From Gammaproteobacteria bacterium (lineage in GTDB: Bacteria > Pseudomonadota > Gammaproteobacteria > Eutrophobiales > Eutrophobiaceae), in NCBI GenBank assembly GCA_021773215.1, contig JAJFKM010000014.1, forward strand, positions 1 to 45,464: a stretch of DNA of 45,464 bases, written 5' to 3'. A model generated the notes under the pieces. That model worked only from the letters and a program-made list of their open reading frames with translations, ran no database searches and was not told the DNA's origin. The position numbers were made by a program, and so were the translations under genes. This document shows positions 43,498 through 45,464 of this stretch, in pieces (within the stretch, counting starts at the first letter, position 1; each line of letters opens with the position of its first letter).

Positions 43498-44167
43498 AGA
43501 GTTTTGCAAGTTTATTAGTATCGTAATGAAAGAAATATAGTAAACGTAACCCCCACATCTTTATAATTGTTTTAACTATCCCATTCTTTTCCCAGCGTCG
43601 GCTAGAACTGATTACTTTTTCTCTAATACGAATTGGCTTAGCGAACTTAATCAACAATGTGGAAATTGCAATATCTTCCATCAAAGCTATTTCTGGATAG
43701 CCCCCCACCCTGTTAAATAATTCTTCTCCGATAAACATAACCTGATCACCAGTGACAATACCAGTAAAACTCGAGCGACTATTCATGCATGATTCAATGA
43801 TCCTAAATAACCAGTTACGTCCAGACAGATGAATATCAAACCTACCCCACTTACTCTCAATATTGTTAATGCTTGAAAAATATTCGAGGATATTGTCGGG
43901 CAATACCGTATCTGCATGCAAAAATACAAAACACTCTCCCGAAGCTACTTTAGCCCCACAGTTCATTTGAATTGAGCGTGATTGTTGCGACTGACAGACT
44001 TGATCACATAAAGAGGAAACTAATGATACAGTATCATCAATACTGCCACCATCGACAACAATCACTTCGTGACCATGTTGTCGTAATACTTGAAGCTTAC
44101 TGAGGTGCTGTTCTATTTTATCGGCTTCATTTAGCGTTGGGATTATGATAGATAGTTTTGTTTGCAT
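43490..44167 (-). CDS. Family-2 glycosyltransferase of the rSAM/selenodomain-associated transferase 2 type
   Basis: The 225-aa protein has the GT-A fold motifs of family-2 glycosyltransferases: LSIIIPTLNEADKIEQHL at residues 5-22, VIVVDGGSIDDT, FLHADTVLPDNI, and GVTG-like GIVTGDQVMFIGEELFNRVG with ALMEDIAISTLL. This matches the TIGR04283 group, which occurs with the ArsS-type protein and the DUF2064 transferase. It lies 6 bases after arsS, and the downstream gene overlaps its end, so the three form one operon. Substrate unknown. Confidence 0.85.
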   Translation of the reverse strand: MQTKLSIIIPTLNEADKIEQHLSKLQVLRQHGHEVIVVDGGSIDDTVSLVSSLCDQVCQSQQSRSIQMNCGAKVASGECFVFLHADTVLPDNILEYFSSINNIESKWGRFDIHLSGRNWLFRIIESCMNSRSSFTGIVTGDQVMFIGEELFNRVGGYPEIALMEDIAISTLLIKFAKPIRIREKVISSSRRWEKNGIVKTIIKMWGLRLLYFFHYDTNKLAKLYE

Positions 44168-44173
44168 ATAATA

Positions 44174-45136
44174 TTAAGCTGTTAATGCACCACCGCAGCT
44201 ACTGCCTTGGCCGGCAGTGCAACCATAACAATGATCTCGGACAGCAATCACATCACCTTCAACATCATTGTCAATCAATTCTGAGATATGTATCTGCTTT
44301 TCATTGTCGCTCAGATTAATATTTAACATTTGATTAAAATCACAATCATAAACGTAGCCTTGCCAATCCACGCTGATTAAATTGCGGCACATTACATTTT
44401 CAATATTTTCATCCCGATGCGACTGCACGAGGATTGACATATAATCATCTAATTGATTATTAGATACCAGAGTACTTCCAAATCGGTTTATAGGCATATT
44501 GCATAAAGTGAAGAGTTTATTAAATTCAATGCCATGCCTATTTAACAGTTCTTTCTTATAAGCACTCTCTAGTTCATCTTGTGCTGGTGGTAATACAGGC
44601 CCCTGTGGATTGAAAACAAGGTTCAATGACAACTTCGAGTTTGAATAACCATAACCGACACTGTTCAATTGTTTTAAGCCATCAATGCTTTTCTCAAACA
44701 CACCTTTACCACGCTGTTTATCTACATTTTCCAGCTCATAGCAGGGTAACGAAGCTATAACTTCTACTTCATGATCTGCTAGAAATTGTGCGAGATCTTC
44801 CATCCCTGGTTCTTCAAGTATGGTCAGGTTGCATCGATCGATAACATGTATGCCATTTTCACGCGCATACTTTACAAGAGATCTGAATTCAGGATGAAGT
44901 TCCGGCGCACCACCGGTGATATCTAAAGTATCAATGTTTTTTGTTATAAGAAAAGTTTTAACTGCCTCAATAGTAGCATCTGACATCTTTTCTTTTCTTT
45001 TCGGACTCGAATTAACGTGACAATGAAAACATTGCTGATTACATTTCAAACCAATATTAATTTGTAGCGTATGGAGATTGCCCCGCTTAATGATTGGGAA
45101 TTTTCTTTGGTTTAGAAAAGGTAAGGTACCATGCAT
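44174..45136 (-). CDS. arsS: Radical-SAM protein of the ArsS family (arsenosugar biosynthesis type)
   Basis: The 320-aa protein has the radical-SAM cluster motif C32-x3-C36-x2-C39 (GLKCNQQCFHCHVNSSP), DITGGAPELHPEFR for the SAM-binding GGE-like region, and FNPQGPVLPPAQDELESAYK. A C-terminal DUF3641-type part ends CYGCTAGQGSSCGG. This is the TIGR04167/ArsS family, which in studied cases makes a 5'-deoxyadenosyl arsenic compound on the way to arsenosugars. Some members carry selenocysteine; here the C-terminal positions are cysteines and no in-frame TGA is seen. The arsM methyltransferase gene is not in the window. Confidence 0.8.
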   Translation of the reverse strand: MHGTLPFLNQRKFPIIKRGNLHTLQINIGLKCNQQCFHCHVNSSPKRKEKMSDATIEAVKTFLITKNIDTLDITGGAPELHPEFRSLVKYARENGIHVIDRCNLTILEEPGMEDLAQFLADHEVEVIASLPCYELENVDKQRGKGVFEKSIDGLKQLNSVGYGYSNSKLSLNLVFNPQGPVLPPAQDELESAYKKELLNRHGIEFNKLFTLCNMPINRFGSTLVSNNQLDDYMSILVQSHRDENIENVMCRNLISVDWQGYVYDCDFNQMLNINLSDNEKQIHISELIDNDVEGDVIAVRDHCYGCTAGQGSSCGGALTA

Positions 45137-45161
45137 GCTTGTTATGCCTTTATTAAATTAC

Positions 45162-45464
45162 TTAGTCACGCCCAAAATCATCATCAAATCGAACAATGTC
45201 ATCTTCACCCAAATAGTCGCCTGACTGCACCTCGATGATTTCCAGTAAATTATCCGTCGCGTTTTCTAATCGATGCTTAACGCCAACAGGAATGTATGTT
45301 GACTCATTCTCTTGCAAGACAATAAGCTCATCACCTTTAGTCACCTTTGCAATACCCTTGACCACAACCCAATGTTCAGCACGCTGATGATGTAATTGTA
45401 AAGATAGTTTTTTTCCAGGGTTTACTGTCAAGCGTTTAACCTGAAACTTTTCCCCAGAATCAAC
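45162..45464 (-). CDS. C-terminal cupin domain of ManC/AlgA-type mannose-1-phosphate guanylyltransferase / mannose-6-phosphate isomerase (5' end outside window)
   Basis: The frame is open to the right edge, so only the last 100 residues are seen. They form the type II phosphomannose isomerase cupin: FQVKRLTVNPGKKLSLQLHH, then QRAEHWVVVKGIAKVTKGDE, then YIPVGVKHRLEN. The His and Glu residues of the metal site are visible. In full-length ManC/AlgA this domain follows a nucleotidyltransferase domain, which would lie beyond the window; a stand-alone cupin is possible. The gene ends 25 bases before arsS. Confidence 0.85.
   Translation of the reverse strand, partial: VDSGEKFQVKRLTVNPGKKLSLQLHHQRAEHWVVVKGIAKVTKGDELIVLQENESTYIPVGVKHRLENATDNLLEIIEVQSGDYLGEDDIVRFDDDFGRD

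Overview
The window is an almost complete polar-flagellum and chemotaxis locus of a gammaproteobacterium, followed by a short stretch of unrelated metabolism genes at its right end. The base composition is moderately AT-rich (roughly 40% GC by eye, not computed). The gene order, the FleQ/FleS/FleR regulators, FlhF/FlhG, FlgM and the clear sigma-54 and sigma-28 promoters match the Pseudomonas/Marinobacter/Vibrio type of polar flagellar system. I cannot name the genus from the sequence alone.

Positions 1-39980 are all on the minus strand, so transcription runs from right to left. In that direction the order is: cheV-cheR; flgBCDEFGHIJKL (rod, hook, P and L rings, hook-filament junction); fliC-flaG-fliD-fliS-fliT (filament, cap and chaperones); fleQ and fleSR (master activator and two-component system); fliEFGHIJK (MS ring, switch, export ATPase, hook-length control); fliLMNOPQR-flhBA (stator partner, C ring, export gate); flhF-flhG-fliA (placement, number control, sigma-28); and cheY-cheZ, the last cut by the window edge. 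Many neighbouring genes overlap or are only a few bases apart.

Positions 40053-42856 are on the plus strand: a small unrecognised reading frame, flgA, flgM, flgN and a PilZ protein (flgZ). The 39981-40100 gap is a divergent control region, with a sigma-28 promoter firing left into cheV and a sigma-54 promoter firing right toward flgA. Readable promoters suggest the usual cascade. FleQ with sigma-54 drives fliL, fleSR, flgB, flgA and probably fliD; FliA (sigma-28) drives fliC, cheV and flgM. FlgM is the anti-sigma factor, so the window holds both halves of the checkpoint. An 18-bp palindrome upstream of the fliL promoter matches the FleQ box known from Pseudomonas.

Positions 42853-45464 (minus strand) hold a radical-SAM protein of the ArsS family, two transferases of the kind named as its partners, and the C-terminal cupin part of a ManC/AlgA-type enzyme cut by the window edge. 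They meet the flagellar plus-strand operon tail to tail with overlapping stop codons.

The points most worth a second look are the unknown frame in front of flgA (40113-40451), the 124-bp inverted element whose end forms the flhB stop codon (6101-6224), and the FleQ box. No cheA, cheB, cheW or motAB, no RNA gene, CRISPR array or transposase was seen.
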